A stretch of 64,000 nucleotides of DNA from Promethearchaeota archaeon (lineage in GTDB: Archaea; Asgardarchaeota; Lokiarchaeia; Sigyniarchaeales; SOKP01). The stretch covers positions 1 to 64,000 of the forward strand of contig JAHLWP010000007.1 in the NCBI GenBank assembly GCA_019057865.1, given 5' to 3'. Numbering within the stretch: the first letter of the stretch is position 1; each line of letters opens with the position of its first letter. Below the pieces are notes generated by a model. The model was not told the DNA's origin and searched no databases. It saw only the letters and a program-made list of their open reading frames with translations. The position numbers and the translations under genes are program-made. Positions 53,161 to 62,576 of the stretch are shown piece by piece.

Positions 53161-54489
53161 TTAGAAAGAAACAGTTAAATCTGAAAACACCATATATGGA
53201 AACAGCGAATTTGATGAAAATTCACGTTCTTTTGATATATATCGACAACTTTTAATCATTTCCAAAACATTTCCACTGACGTTTCCGAGTTTTATCGGGT
53301 TTTTGAATTCACCATTTTTTATATAATATCCATTTCTTATTTCCGCCCCGAAAAATCCTGATAATTCTTCAGGATTCAACCATGAAAATTTTTCTATATA
53401 ATAACCATCTTTTATATCCGAAATAATATCATCTAAAGACGTAGTTCCTGGCATAATTTGGAAATTACTGACTCCATTAATAACTGAGCCAGTTTCACTT
53501 CTTATTCCATTCCCAGTTGGCTCTTTGTCATTCAAAATTGCATATTTTTGATCATATAACCGTTTTTGGAATATACCGTTTTTTATCACTTCTGTTTTCT
53601 GATGAGGATTTCCTTCCCCATCCCAAGGGTTAGATTTTAATCCCCCTTCAAGTAATCCATCATCTATAATTGTGATTTCATCAGATGCCACCTTATCATT
53701 GATATTATAAGAAGAAACCTTCTCACTAAATGCTCTTCCTAATACTTGAAATCCAATTACAGGAATAATAGCTTCTCTTAAGACATGTGGTGGGAATATT
53801 ACAATTGCTTCTTTATTAGGTTTGGGTGGTTCTGCTATTAAAGTATCTTTTGCTATTTGAGCCCAATTCTCAACTCTTTTCTTAAAATTTAAATGTTCTT
53901 TTTCTTTGAAATATTCTGTAGTCCAATATTCAGATAATTTCCCATTTCCCTGTGCCTTCAATGAATGCTCTAGATAAAAGAATGTTTTTATAGAATCAAG
54001 ATTTACTCCATTACTATTTCTTAAGTAATTATTATTAATGTGTACTCTTAATCGACCAAAGGTGGGAACCACATTCTTTTGGTCTTCAACTAAACTCATT
54101 AATTCTTCACAAAGATCATTCTTTGTCCCTATTGGATCTTTTAATATCGTTTTATTAGCTATAACTGTACTTGATATTGGTTTCTCTTCTGGAAATTGAT
54201 ACCTCGAAGAAATATTATTTTTAGAAAGTAAATAGCAGGTATCTATATTTTTATTTATTTCTTTTGAATCCAAAGAATTTCCTTTAACAACACCTACTCC
54301 CGTCTGATCTCCTTTTTGAGTAAGGACTCGTATAAAATACTCAAAATCTTCAACTTCTCTCTCTGTTTCTGGCTTATTTTTTAAGAAAATTGTTTCATAG
54401 ATTTCTTTTTCGACAAAAAAGATTTCATATTCTTTAATATTTTTCGCTTTAAGATTTTTTTCAATCAAATCAATTTTTACATTTATCAT
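53161..54489 (-). CDS. TldE/PmbA-family subunit of the TldD/TldE metalloprotease
   Basis: 442 residues from the ATG at 54489; GGGGTGA overlapping the end of tldD lies eight bases before it. The TldE fold is recognisable by NNYLRNSNGVNLDS, NDKVASDEITIIDDGLLEGG, GEGNPHQKTEVIKNGIF, NGIRSETGSVINGVSNFQI and NGYYIKNGEFK. As usual for the E subunit, the HExxxH zinc motif is absent. Works with TldD as a zinc protease that trims peptides. Translationally coupled to tldD. Confidence 0.87.
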   Translation of the reverse strand: MINVKIDLIEKNLKAKNIKEYEIFFVEKEIYETIFLKNKPETEREVEDFEYFIRVLTQKGDQTGVGVVKGNSLDSKEINKNIDTCYLLSKNNISSRYQFPEEKPISSTVIANKTILKDPIGTKNDLCEELMSLVEDQKNVVPTFGRLRVHINNNYLRNSNGVNLDSIKTFFYLEHSLKAQGNGKLSEYWTTEYFKEKEHLNFKKRVENWAQIAKDTLIAEPPKPNKEAIVIFPPHVLREAIIPVIGFQVLGRAFSEKVSSYNINDKVASDEITIIDDGLLEGGLKSNPWDGEGNPHQKTEVIKNGIFQKRLYDQKYAILNDKEPTGNGIRSETGSVINGVSNFQIMPGTTSLDDIISDIKDGYYIEKFSWLNPEELSGFFGAEIRNGYYIKNGEFKNPIKLGNVSGNVLEMIKSCRYISKEREFSSNSLFPYMVFSDLTVSF

Positions 54490-54497
54490 CTTTAATA

Positions 54498-55880
54498 TCA
54501 CCCCGGACTAATTAATGCTTCTTTAATTCGAACGTATGTACCTCCACTCCCCACGGGAACGTGATCTTCGGCGCCTTTACCGCAGGTCCCCCCATCTATT
54601 TCTATAGATCCCTTACTAATGGCATCAATTTTAGGTAATGTTTCCAATACGGCGCCACTTAATAATACTGACTTTAGCAATTTGGTTTTTTCTCCATTTT
54701 CGATTAAATAACCCTTCTTAGAGCTATTCTGCATAGCTCCACCGAGTGGATCCTCCATACCGAAGTATCCATGGACCAACATCACTCCATATTTGATTTC
54801 CTTAATCATTTCATCAAGCGAGTAATCTCCGGGTTCAAAATAAGTATTTGTCATCCTTGGATGAACTGGATGAGCAAAACTTTCCCTTCTTCCGTTCCCC
54901 TTTGGAATGGCATTTAATGCGGAAGCAGTTCTTCTATCATATATGAAATCTTTCAATATTCCATTTTTAACCAATATATTTTCACCTGCTTTAATCCCCT
55001 CATCATCAAAAAAGTATGACCCAATAGTACCTTCAATTGTTGGTGAATCACAAATAGTACAAATTTCGGATGCAACTTTTTGATTTAATTTTTCTTTTAA
55101 ATAACTCCTTTCGCGTATAACTTGATCTGCTTCAAGACCATGTCCAAAACTTTCATGTGCTATCATTCCTGCCATAGTGGGATCTATAATAACAACATAT
55201 TTTCCCGAAGGAGCTAATTCTGCTTTTAGCATTTCCAAAGAATTTTGACAAATTTTATCTAACTTATTATTATCAATCTTATCAAAAATTTCAAAGCCTA
55301 TTTCACCAGAATCCTTATAATAATCAAAATCTGCAACAGGACCTTCTTTCGCAATAGGAATAATATAAAGGTTAGTCCTTGGAATTACTTGTCTTAATTG
55401 ACAGCCTTCGTTGTTAAAAAAAATCCGTTCTGTATATTGTTCCATGTATTTAAGTTGTGAATTAATTATTCGTTCATCAAATTTCATAACATAGTCATAG
55501 ATAAATCTGATTTTCTGGATTTTCTCATCAATGGGAACTTCAAGTGGATTGATTTTCGGTTTGACTTCTTTATTTAGTTTCCATCCTTCATATTCTTTAA
55601 GATCTTTACCTAGATTTGAAACTCTGGGTAATTTTTCTTCGATTTTTTCTATATCTGAAAATTCAGTTACAGTTGTCTCTTTCCATGTTCCTGTGAATGT
55701 TCTCGCTACTATCCCTGATTTTTTTGCATTAACAACAATATTTTCTGATGTACGCGTTTTTGTAATTAAAACAGATGATTTGGAATCATAAAGCACATCG
55801 AAATATTGATTACTTCTTTTATAGCTATTAGAGACCTCTTCAAAAATAGAAAATATCTCTTCGAATGATTTCTCACTCAT
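54498..55880 (-). CDS. tldD: TldD-family zinc metalloprotease subunit
   Basis: 460 residues. Zinc motif AHESFGHGLEAD gives His242, Glu243 and His247; the third ligand is expected in the C-terminal GGTCGKGAEDHVPVGSGG, which has the conserved Cys. Other family marks: GSYFFDDEGIKAG, LVKNGILKDFIYDRRTAS, NGRRESFAHPVHPRMTNTY, MVHGYFGMEDPLGG-like segment. Forms a heterodimer with the following tldE product and acts on unfolded peptides in the cytoplasm. Confidence 0.93.
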   Translation of the reverse strand: MSEKSFEEIFSIFEEVSNSYKRSNQYFDVLYDSKSSVLITKTRTSENIVVNAKKSGIVARTFTGTWKETTVTEFSDIEKIEEKLPRVSNLGKDLKEYEGWKLNKEVKPKINPLEVPIDEKIQKIRFIYDYVMKFDERIINSQLKYMEQYTERIFFNNEGCQLRQVIPRTNLYIIPIAKEGPVADFDYYKDSGEIGFEIFDKIDNNKLDKICQNSLEMLKAELAPSGKYVVIIDPTMAGMIAHESFGHGLEADQVIRERSYLKEKLNQKVASEICTICDSPTIEGTIGSYFFDDEGIKAGENILVKNGILKDFIYDRRTASALNAIPKGNGRRESFAHPVHPRMTNTYFEPGDYSLDEMIKEIKYGVMLVHGYFGMEDPLGGAMQNSSKKGYLIENGEKTKLLKSVLLSGAVLETLPKIDAISKGSIEIDGGTCGKGAEDHVPVGSGGTYVRIKEALISPG

Positions 55881-55964
55881 ATTTAACCAATTTAGAAAAG
55901 AAATTAATTATTTAATTTGGTTACAATTATGATATATTTAAAACCTTCTTATTTCACTTAAAAC

Positions 55965-57410
55965 TTATTCAATATCAAGAATTTTTTTTATAAGCTTTTT
56001 CTTTTCTTCTAAGTTTGCTTGACGCGAAATCATGATTCTTTGCGTCATGGGGCTACCTGCTCCATGCATAGATTCTGTTCTATAACTCACAGAGGCAACA
56101 CCCATAGTTAAATTTTCAATAAATCGTAAAAGCTTATAGCGATCATCAGGGCTTATCCCTTCACATGTAGAGAGATATTTGCTTATTAAGGGTCCAATTT
56201 CTTCAGATTTGAAGTCTGCCTCTGAAGGTAGTGTACAAATAATTCCTCCGGCAATATCTTCAGCTAATCGTCCAATTTCATAGGGAAAACGAGTTACATT
56301 TTGTTTACATACATTTGCTAATAGCATATCCATTTCATAATTTCCTGCCTCTCTTTGGAATCCTAAGGAGCTACATGCTATTCCACAACTATAAAGTGTT
56401 TCATTTAGGTGTACCATCTCAACTAACTTATCTCGAATATGAGAAGCTCTTTCTGTCCCATTATATTCTGATATTAGGGCTGATGCTCCAATTAACACGT
56501 CTCCGACTCCAACTTTACAGCCACCATATGATTGGCGATGGAATCCTGCAAAACGGTTAACTAGATCTCCTGAAAATTTGACTTCGCCTTTCATAAAGAT
56601 ATTTTCATTAGGTATAAAAACATTATCAAAAATTACGAATATCTCTTGTCCTCCATATTTATAATTTCCTATATCTAATTTTCCTTCCTCCATTTTACGA
56701 GTATCACATGATTGTCTTCCATAAACTAATGTTATTCCTTTTTCATTTGTGTCAACTCCAAAACTTATTGCATAATCCTCCTCACCTGGACGTAATGTAA
56801 GAGTAGGCATAATAATAGCTTTATGCGAATTTAAAAATCCTGTTTGATGTACTTTTGCTCCACGAACGATAATTCCTTCATCATTTTCATCTACGATACG
56901 TAAGTAAGCATCCGGATCAGGTTGTTGAGCAGGTCTTTTACTACGATCTCCCTTTGTGTCAGTCATAGCACCGTCAACCATTAAATCTTGGTTCTGAACC
57001 TCAATCCAATACTTTTTAAATCTTTCATGGTAATTAGTGCCTATATTCTCATCTATTTCATAAGTAACACTATATAATGCATTTGCGGCATCAAATCCCA
57101 CACATCGTTGAAAACAACAGGCCGTTTGTTGACCTAATAACCTTTGCATCTTAATTTTTTTGATTAAATCATCTACAGATTGATGAATATGAGTAAAACG
57201 ATTGATAATTTCACCAGTTAAATGAGAAGTTGCTGTCAATAAATCTTTATATTCCTCTTTTTGAGCTAGTTCATAAATTTTCATAACTGTATTAATTGAA
57301 GGTTGAATAATAGGATGATTCCAAAATTCTTTGATTTTTTCTCCAAACATATATAAATTTACTGGTCTTTTTATGCTTTCCAAATATTCTTCCGATGTTT
57401 TTAACGGCAA
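55965..57410 (-). CDS. abfD: 4-hydroxybutyryl-CoA dehydratase/vinylacetyl-CoA isomerase
   Basis: 481 residues from a TTG start. The four ligands of the unusual [4Fe-4S] cluster are present: Cys99 and Cys103 in ACCFQRCVGFDAAN, and His291 and Cys298 in FAGFHRQSYGGCKVG, nearly the same numbering as in the clostridial enzyme. LMVDGAMTDTKGDRSKRP and RGAKVHQTGFLNSHKAI bind FAD and substrate. The enzyme dehydrates 4-hydroxybutyryl-CoA to crotonyl-CoA through a ketyl radical. It serves gamma-aminobutyrate fermentation in anaerobes or carbon fixation in Thaumarchaeota and Crenarchaeota; no pathway partners are adjacent. Confidence 0.92.
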   Translation of the reverse strand: MPLKTSEEYLESIKRPVNLYMFGEKIKEFWNHPIIQPSINTVMKIYELAQKEEYKDLLTATSHLTGEIINRFTHIHQSVDDLIKKIKMQRLLGQQTACCFQRCVGFDAANALYSVTYEIDENIGTNYHERFKKYWIEVQNQDLMVDGAMTDTKGDRSKRPAQQPDPDAYLRIVDENDEGIIVRGAKVHQTGFLNSHKAIIMPTLTLRPGEEDYAISFGVDTNEKGITLVYGRQSCDTRKMEEGKLDIGNYKYGGQEIFVIFDNVFIPNENIFMKGEVKFSGDLVNRFAGFHRQSYGGCKVGVGDVLIGASALISEYNGTERASHIRDKLVEMVHLNETLYSCGIACSSLGFQREAGNYEMDMLLANVCKQNVTRFPYEIGRLAEDIAGGIICTLPSEADFKSEEIGPLISKYLSTCEGISPDDRYKLLRFIENLTMGVASVSYRTESMHGAGSPMTQRIMISRQANLEEKKKLIKKILDIE

Positions 57411-57578
57411 TTTTCTTAATCACCAATTTAAAAATATGTATCTTAATTTAATTTAAGAAGTTAATATTAATTAAAAGTAATCTTAATAAATCTAAGGCTA
57501 AAATCAGAAAATATAAAGATTAATTAAGAAGAAATTTAAAACTGTTAATTTTTTCGGGGAATCAAGAACTAAAATAGG

Positions 57579-58529
57579 TTATTTTTCTTGACTAGATTTT
57601 TTATCAATGAATTCGTTAACATCTGGATTTTTTGTCAAAACATTTGATTTTTGTTCAATAACACTTATTCTTTTTTCTAAAATTGTCATTGATTCAATGA
57701 TATTGTCAATTTTTTTATTAATATTTTTCATTTCATTTTGGATTTCTCCTAATTGATTGAGGGTAAATTTAATCAACTCAGGTTCTTTTACGGGTTCAAT
57801 CAACCATTTAAATATATTAGTTATTAACAATTGATTATCTAGTTGATTCAAACCAATATTAGAATCGTTTGTAAATATATCTATATCTCCCAGTGCGACT
57901 ACTCTACCTTGACCATATTCAGTATATGCTCCTACAATTTTTTCTTCCTCTTCTTCCTCTCTAATCCATTTTTCATTAGAACTATTATATTTCTCTGACC
58001 ACACTTTTTTTTTATTTGTTAATAATAAAGGTTTAGCATCCCTACTCAAGGATAGGGAACAAGCTCCTCCAATTATAACTTCTCTTAACCCATTTCCTAT
58101 CTGTTTATTATTAAATCTTTGAATTTGTACTATACTTGTACTATTGTGGTTCACACTATTTAGTTCTTTTATTAAATTTTTCTGGAAATATATTCCAAAA
58201 TGCGTTCCTGATATATCATTAAGATTTGTTTTTTGTAAATAATCTGCTCCATATTCACTTAAAATTAGTAAATTACCACCAATTCGGACAAAATCAACAA
58301 TAGCTTTAATCTCAATATTCGAAAAATAATCATCTATAGGATTTCCTATAATTAAGATATCTATATCTTGTAATAATTCCTGAGATAAATCTCTATTCTC
58401 ATTTTTCGTAATTTTAGTATTAAATCTCTGGAGAAGTTTAAAGAATTCAGAAAATTCCTCCTCTTCAATATTTAACATCTCGTTATGACTCAAATCAATA
58501 AGTGTAGTAGTTTTTTTCAGAAAAGGCAT
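57579..58529 (-). CDS. GIFT/DUF4350-like protein with C-terminal coiled coil
   Basis: 316 residues. TTTLIDLSHNE, LQDIDILIIGNPIDDYFSN and AIVDFVRIGGNLLILSEYGAD follow the same plan as the protein at 5050-5778 (VDLSHKE, FDVLFIGN, KKFIGEGGGLFLTS). The acidic insert EEEEEEKIVGAYTEYG and GRVVALGDIDIFTND follow. Residues 265-305 form a coiled coil (LGEIQNEMKNINKKIDNIIE). The fold resembles the GATase1-like GIFT domain of IFT52 and DUF4350; no catalytic triad is obvious. Divergent to purA. Confidence 0.6.
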   Translation of the reverse strand: MPFLKKTTTLIDLSHNEMLNIEEEEFSEFFKLLQRFNTKITKNENRDLSQELLQDIDILIIGNPIDDYFSNIEIKAIVDFVRIGGNLLILSEYGADYLQKTNLNDISGTHFGIYFQKNLIKELNSVNHNSTSIVQIQRFNNKQIGNGLREVIIGGACSLSLSRDAKPLLLTNKKKVWSEKYNSSNEKWIREEEEEEKIVGAYTEYGQGRVVALGDIDIFTNDSNIGLNQLDNQLLITNIFKWLIEPVKEPELIKFTLNQLGEIQNEMKNINKKIDNIIESMTILEKRISVIEQKSNVLTKNPDVNEFIDKKSSQEK

Positions 58530-58729
58530 TTTTGATAATACTTAGTTTGTTAAAATAAGTCTAAAATCTTAAAGAAAATTCTAATATAAAAATTATTACA
58601 TATAAAGCCACTAACTAAAAACTTTTTAAATCTTAATGTATAATGATTTTTGGAACACACATTTAACAAATCTTTAGGAGACTTGGAATTTAGAATTTAA
58701 AATATCAAATCTTGATGTGAATTGCTGGA

Positions 58730-60052
58730 ATGAATGTTATGAGTGAGGATAATAATACAATTGCTTTAATTGGACTTTCTTGGGGGGACGAAGGGAAGGG
58801 CAAAATGACGGATTATTTTGCACAGAAAGCAGATATCGTTGTAAGATATAATGGAGGAAGCAACGCAGGACATACAATTAATGCTAATGGTATTAAGTAT
58901 AAATTTAAATTAATACCATCAGGAGCTCCATTAGAGAAGGAGGTCATTATTGCTAATGGATGTGTCATTGATCCTAAAATATTACTCGAAGAAATTGAAA
59001 ATTTAAAAAAATTAAAGAAAAAAGTTAATCTTAAGTTAAGTTCCACTGCCCATGTAATCTTTCCTTTCCATAAGATATTGGATGGACTTGAAGAAACTTC
59101 CAAGGGTGAATATAGAGCGGGGACCACTAAAAGAGGAATCGGTCCTACATATTCAGATAAAGCAGCACGTTGGGGAATTAGGATTTTTGATTTAATTCAT
59201 CCAGAAATATTAAAACCAAAATTAGAAAAACTATTTAAAATAAGGAAAGAATTAATTAGAGTTTATGATCCTAATTGGGATGCTGATTTCGAATCAATAT
59301 ATAATGAATATAAATCTTATGGAGAACAATTAAAATCTTATGTTATCGATACAGCATATTATTTGAACAGGGCTGTTGATTCTGGAAAAAAGATTGTATT
59401 TGAGGCTGCACAGGGAAACTTGTTAGGTATAGACCATGGTATGTATCCTTTTGGAACGAGTTCTAATGCTAATGCTTTAGGTATAAGTGCTGGGACAGGA
59501 ATTCCTCCTAAAAAAATTAAAAATGTGTTTGGAATCATCAAAGCTTATACTTCGAGGGTTGGAGAGGGTAAATTTCCAACTGAATTAGTCAATGAAACAG
59601 CTGAAAAAATTCGAGAACAAGGTCATGAATATGGTACGGTTACCGGACGACCTAGAAGAGTTGGATGGATTGATCTTTTCAATATGAAATATGGAATAAT
59701 GATCAATGGTATCGACAAGATTATTATAACGCTTTTAGATGCCTTACAAGGTGTAAATCCAGTTAAAATATGCACTACCTATGAATTAGAAGGCAAAATT
59801 TTAGAAAGTTGGCCTATTCAACATGAAATTATTGAAAAATGTGTCCCAATCTATAAAGAATTCAAAGGTTGGGATGAAAGAACAAGAGAAGATTGGTCAG
59901 AAATAGCGCGAGAGGGATATGATGCCTTACCAGAAAATATGAAAATATATATTAAAGCAATTCAAGAAGAATTGAAAACAGATGTTTCAATAATCTCTAT
60001 TGGTCCGGATCGTAATGATACCATTACATTATTTTCATCTAAACTGTTCTAA
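58730..60052 (+). CDS. purA: Adenylosuccinate synthetase
   Basis: 440 residues from the ATG at 58730; a second ATG at 58739 would give MSEDNNTIAL and is equally possible. Signature motifs: SWGDEGKGKMTDYFA (P-loop and catalytic Asp), NAGHTI (catalytic His), GTTKRGIGPTYSDKAAR, EAAQGNLLGIDHGMYPF, TGRPRRVGWIDLF and SIGPDRNDTI. Joins IMP and aspartate with GTP in AMP synthesis. Alone in its unit. Confidence 0.96.
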   Translation: MNVMSEDNNTIALIGLSWGDEGKGKMTDYFAQKADIVVRYNGGSNAGHTINANGIKYKFKLIPSGAPLEKEVIIANGCVIDPKILLEEIENLKKLKKKVNLKLSSTAHVIFPFHKILDGLEETSKGEYRAGTTKRGIGPTYSDKAARWGIRIFDLIHPEILKPKLEKLFKIRKELIRVYDPNWDADFESIYNEYKSYGEQLKSYVIDTAYYLNRAVDSGKKIVFEAAQGNLLGIDHGMYPFGTSSNANALGISAGTGIPPKKIKNVFGIIKAYTSRVGEGKFPTELVNETAEKIREQGHEYGTVTGRPRRVGWIDLFNMKYGIMINGIDKIIITLLDALQGVNPVKICTTYELEGKILESWPIQHEIIEKCVPIYKEFKGWDERTREDWSEIAREGYDALPENMKIYIKAIQEELKTDVSIISIGPDRNDTITLFSSKLF

Positions 60053-60202
60053 ATTCACAATTTGGCTAAGGACTAATAAGAAGATAAGATTAAGTAATTT
60101 CATTCATATTATAAAGAAAGCTAGTAACGACCACTCAACAATAATAAAAATGATGAAAGATGCAAAACTTAGGAAGACGTCCCGTCCTTTATTTTACTAT
60201 GA

Positions 60203-60544
60203 CTATCTCCAATCATAACAATCTCTACAGAACCAAAATAAAGAACAGGGATCTTGTATCAAATCTTCCATACGGTTACCACACAAAGAGCAATTGATAG
60301 AATACTGACGGAAAGAAATATCCAAATTCTCTCTTTCTTTTATGAGCTTTTTTAATCTCTCTGTTCTACCATCAAAGCTAAGAGAACTATCAACTCGAAC
60401 TTCACCTAATTTTATATTTAATTCTCTTTTTCTTCTCTTATAAACTAGAAAGAACAATGTTCTCAACTCATACCTAATTTTTCTTAGCTTTAGGCTTTTT
60501 AAACTCCGAATCTTCTTCTTAACGATATGTCCTTGTGAATTCAT
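60203..60544 (-). CDS. Small basic protein with C-terminal four-cysteine zinc site
   Basis: 113 residues. N-terminus strongly basic (IVKKKIRSLKSLKLRKIRYE). The C-terminus has CSLCGNRMEDLIQDPCSLFWFCRDCYDW, where C..C and C..C can bind zinc. Probably nucleic-acid or ribosome associated; no family recognised. Convergent with purA. Confidence 0.55.
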   Translation of the reverse strand: MNSQGHIVKKKIRSLKSLKLRKIRYELRTLFFLVYKRRKRELNIKLGEVRVDSSLSFDGRTERLKKLIKERENLDISFRQYSINCSLCGNRMEDLIQDPCSLFWFCRDCYDWR

Positions 60545-60648
60545 TACTTAATCACTTAATTTATAACATACATAAACTTACACTATTTTAAAATTTAGGA
60601 GAAAAAAAGTTTTATAAATAAAAAATTAAGTGGAAGTGAATAAGAATA

Positions 60649-61017
60649 ATGTATGATGAGAAGTTTGACGAAAGAATGAAAAAATCATTGGTTTTAGATG
60701 AAGTTCAAAGGGCTATGAAGAAAAAGGATATATCTAGCGAAGATATGGAAATAGTAATAGAATCAGTTAAAGCTATGAGACAACGAGCAACTGAACAGAA
60801 TTATGTGGAAGAATATCCAGATGAGGAATTCTTCACTGTAATGATTGAAAAGGAAGCAGAAAAAATATCTCATTATAGAGAGCAGATGGATGATTTAGTT
60901 AAAGCGGGGGCAGTTATTCTATACGAGAGTACTCTAACCGATGGAAGACATTTGGTTATTATAGACAATAAAGAATGCAATTACGAAGAACTATATACTT
61001 GCAGACCAACAGTATGA
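60649..61017 (+). CDS. Small unknown acidic/helical protein
   Basis: 122 residues with GGAAGTGA 11 bases before the ATG and a TATA-like TTTATAAAT near 60611. The N-terminal two thirds are helical (MKKKDISSEDMEIVIESVKA), and the last 45 residues read as beta strands (AGAVILYESTLTDGRHLVII, then CNYEELYTC). No family recognised. Confidence 0.5.
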   Translation: MYDEKFDERMKKSLVLDEVQRAMKKKDISSEDMEIVIESVKAMRQRATEQNYVEEYPDEEFFTVMIEKEAEKISHYREQMDDLVKAGAVILYESTLTDGRHLVIIDNKECNYEELYTCRPTV

Positions 61018-61140
61018 AGAGATAATTGAAGTATGATACTGTACTTTTTTTAAATTTAACAAAAGAATAATAATTAAGTTTAAAATTTAATAAGGAACTC
61101 TTACAATTAAGTTTCATTTCTTTAATATTTTGATGAAATT

Positions 61141-61335
61141 ATGAGTTCTAATTCAGAAAAAGATGAGCTTCTTTTTAACTTCCTAAACGATTTTTTACAG
61201 AAAGAATGTAAATTAGGAAAGATTACAGCGACTAAAATCGCCACCCAATTTACAGATTTGGAAAATTTTGTAAAGTTTAGATTCAATTCATTTAAAAAAT
61301 TTCGGTCTGCTGATGGCAGTAAATTAATTTTATAA
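61141..61335 (+). CDS. Short unknown protein, possibly truncated
   Basis: 64 residues. KLGKITATKIATQFTDLENFVKF looks like a helix-hairpin-helix-type segment, and the chain stops soon after RFNSFKKFRSADG. It may be a small DNA-binding protein or the surviving start of a longer gene; no continuing frame was recognised downstream. Confidence 0.35.
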   Translation: MSSNSEKDELLFNFLNDFLQKECKLGKITATKIATQFTDLENFVKFRFNSFKKFRSADGSKLIL

Positions 61336-61415
61336 AAAAAATGCTATAGCCTATTTAGAGTAAAATATGGTAATTTGCCTTCATTCACCATGATTTTTAT
61401 CAGGGAAGAGTAACA

Positions 61416-62204
61416 TTATTTGGTATCAAATTTTTTATCAAAGCCTCTTGAAGATAAGCTGAGCATACGCTTAGCAACAAAAGTCTTCAGTGGGTTCACC
61501 TTTGTTTCATAAAAGAAATATTCCTTGTCCTTATAGAAATTATAATCCGCAGGAAAATGATGTTTGTTCCTTTCCGATGTGGTTTTAAACGCTTGAAACC
61601 ACAAGACATTCCAAAACGTGGGTGGAAGCGGTTTGTCAGACTTGAGCGCTCTATAGAATTTACGGGACGCTTTTTGAATATCTCGAGTAATCCTTTCTTC
61701 ATATTTGGGCTTGTATTTAAATGGAGGTGTTTTTACGGCCAGTTTAGACACCAGATAACCACCTCCCATGGTATTAGAAAGGGCTTTAAGTGTTGGTTTA
61801 ATTCCAACTTCACCAGCTGTTACTAGCAACATGAGCTTTTGGTTGACGTATGTTGGACGGTGAAGTGTGTAAGCAAATCTATCCATAAAGTTTTTCATCA
61901 ACCATGTCACATTCATAGAGTAAACAGGTGAAACAAGAATAATGCCGTTAGAAGCAAGAATTCGATTCTCGATATCGGCCCGAGAATCCTTCAAGGGACA
62001 TTTTTCCTCGCCACGAGGAATACAAGCAAAACATCCCCTACACATTTCTAGATTGGCATCCTTCAGGAAGAGGTAATCGAATTCTAAATCCACTTTTCCC
62101 TTTTTATCACTATTGGCAAAAGATTTTAGGTGATTTTCTACCTGTTGAGTAATTCTGTAACTATTTCCTTTTTTCGGGCTACCGATTATGGCAAGAACTT
62201 TCAT
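61416..62204 (-). CDS. NADPH-dependent FMN reductase/iron-sulfur-flavoprotein-like oxidoreductase
   Basis: 262 residues. Flavodoxin-like fold with IIGSPKKGNSYRITQQV (FMN phosphate loop), CRGCFACIPRGEEKCPLKD (four cysteines that may bind a cluster, as in iron-sulfur flavoproteins), GIILVSPVYSMNVTWLMKNFMDR (FMN ring loop) and LLVTAGEVG. Reduces quinones, metals or disulfides in anaerobes; substrate unknown. Base composition is slightly richer in G and C than its surroundings, which may point to later acquisition. Confidence 0.85.
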   Translation of the reverse strand: MKVLAIIGSPKKGNSYRITQQVENHLKSFANSDKKGKVDLEFDYLFLKDANLEMCRGCFACIPRGEEKCPLKDSRADIENRILASNGIILVSPVYSMNVTWLMKNFMDRFAYTLHRPTYVNQKLMLLVTAGEVGIKPTLKALSNTMGGGYLVSKLAVKTPPFKYKPKYEERITRDIQKASRKFYRALKSDKPLPPTFWNVLWFQAFKTTSERNKHHFPADYNFYKDKEYFFYETKVNPLKTFVAKRMLSLSSRGFDKKFDTK

Positions 62205-62576
62205 TATCTACTCTCCTTTTTCATTTATTTTATTGTTTTAATTATACATTATATATATTTTATATAATATGAATTCATTTTGTCTTCAATAATTTGTCAA
62301 TCCAACAATCAAAATATCTAACATTTATGAACATATGAGGGATAATATTCTTAAAACCTTCAGTTTGTAGTTCTTCTAATCTTATCAAAATTATATATCA
62401 TAATTATTTGATTAAAAGATGACTACTTGTTTAACTATTTATATGTAAATGAAAAATATTTTTTTTCAGGTCAGTACCTGACAGGAGTTCAAATGAATTT
62501 TCCAGAATATTAGTTCTTTTTTATTTTTTCTCCTTTAATTTTATAAGTGTTTATTTCAAGGCAATAATGTTTTGTT
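62205..62576. other. Intergenic region with a short palindrome
   Basis: About 370 AT-rich bases between the flavoprotein gene and the GNAT gene, both on the minus strand. GTCAG-TAC-CTGAC at 62470-62482 is a perfect 5-bp inverted repeat, overlapped by CAGGT-CAGT-ACCTG, and followed by AGGAG. It may be an operator. No gene was seen. Confidence 0.4.
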
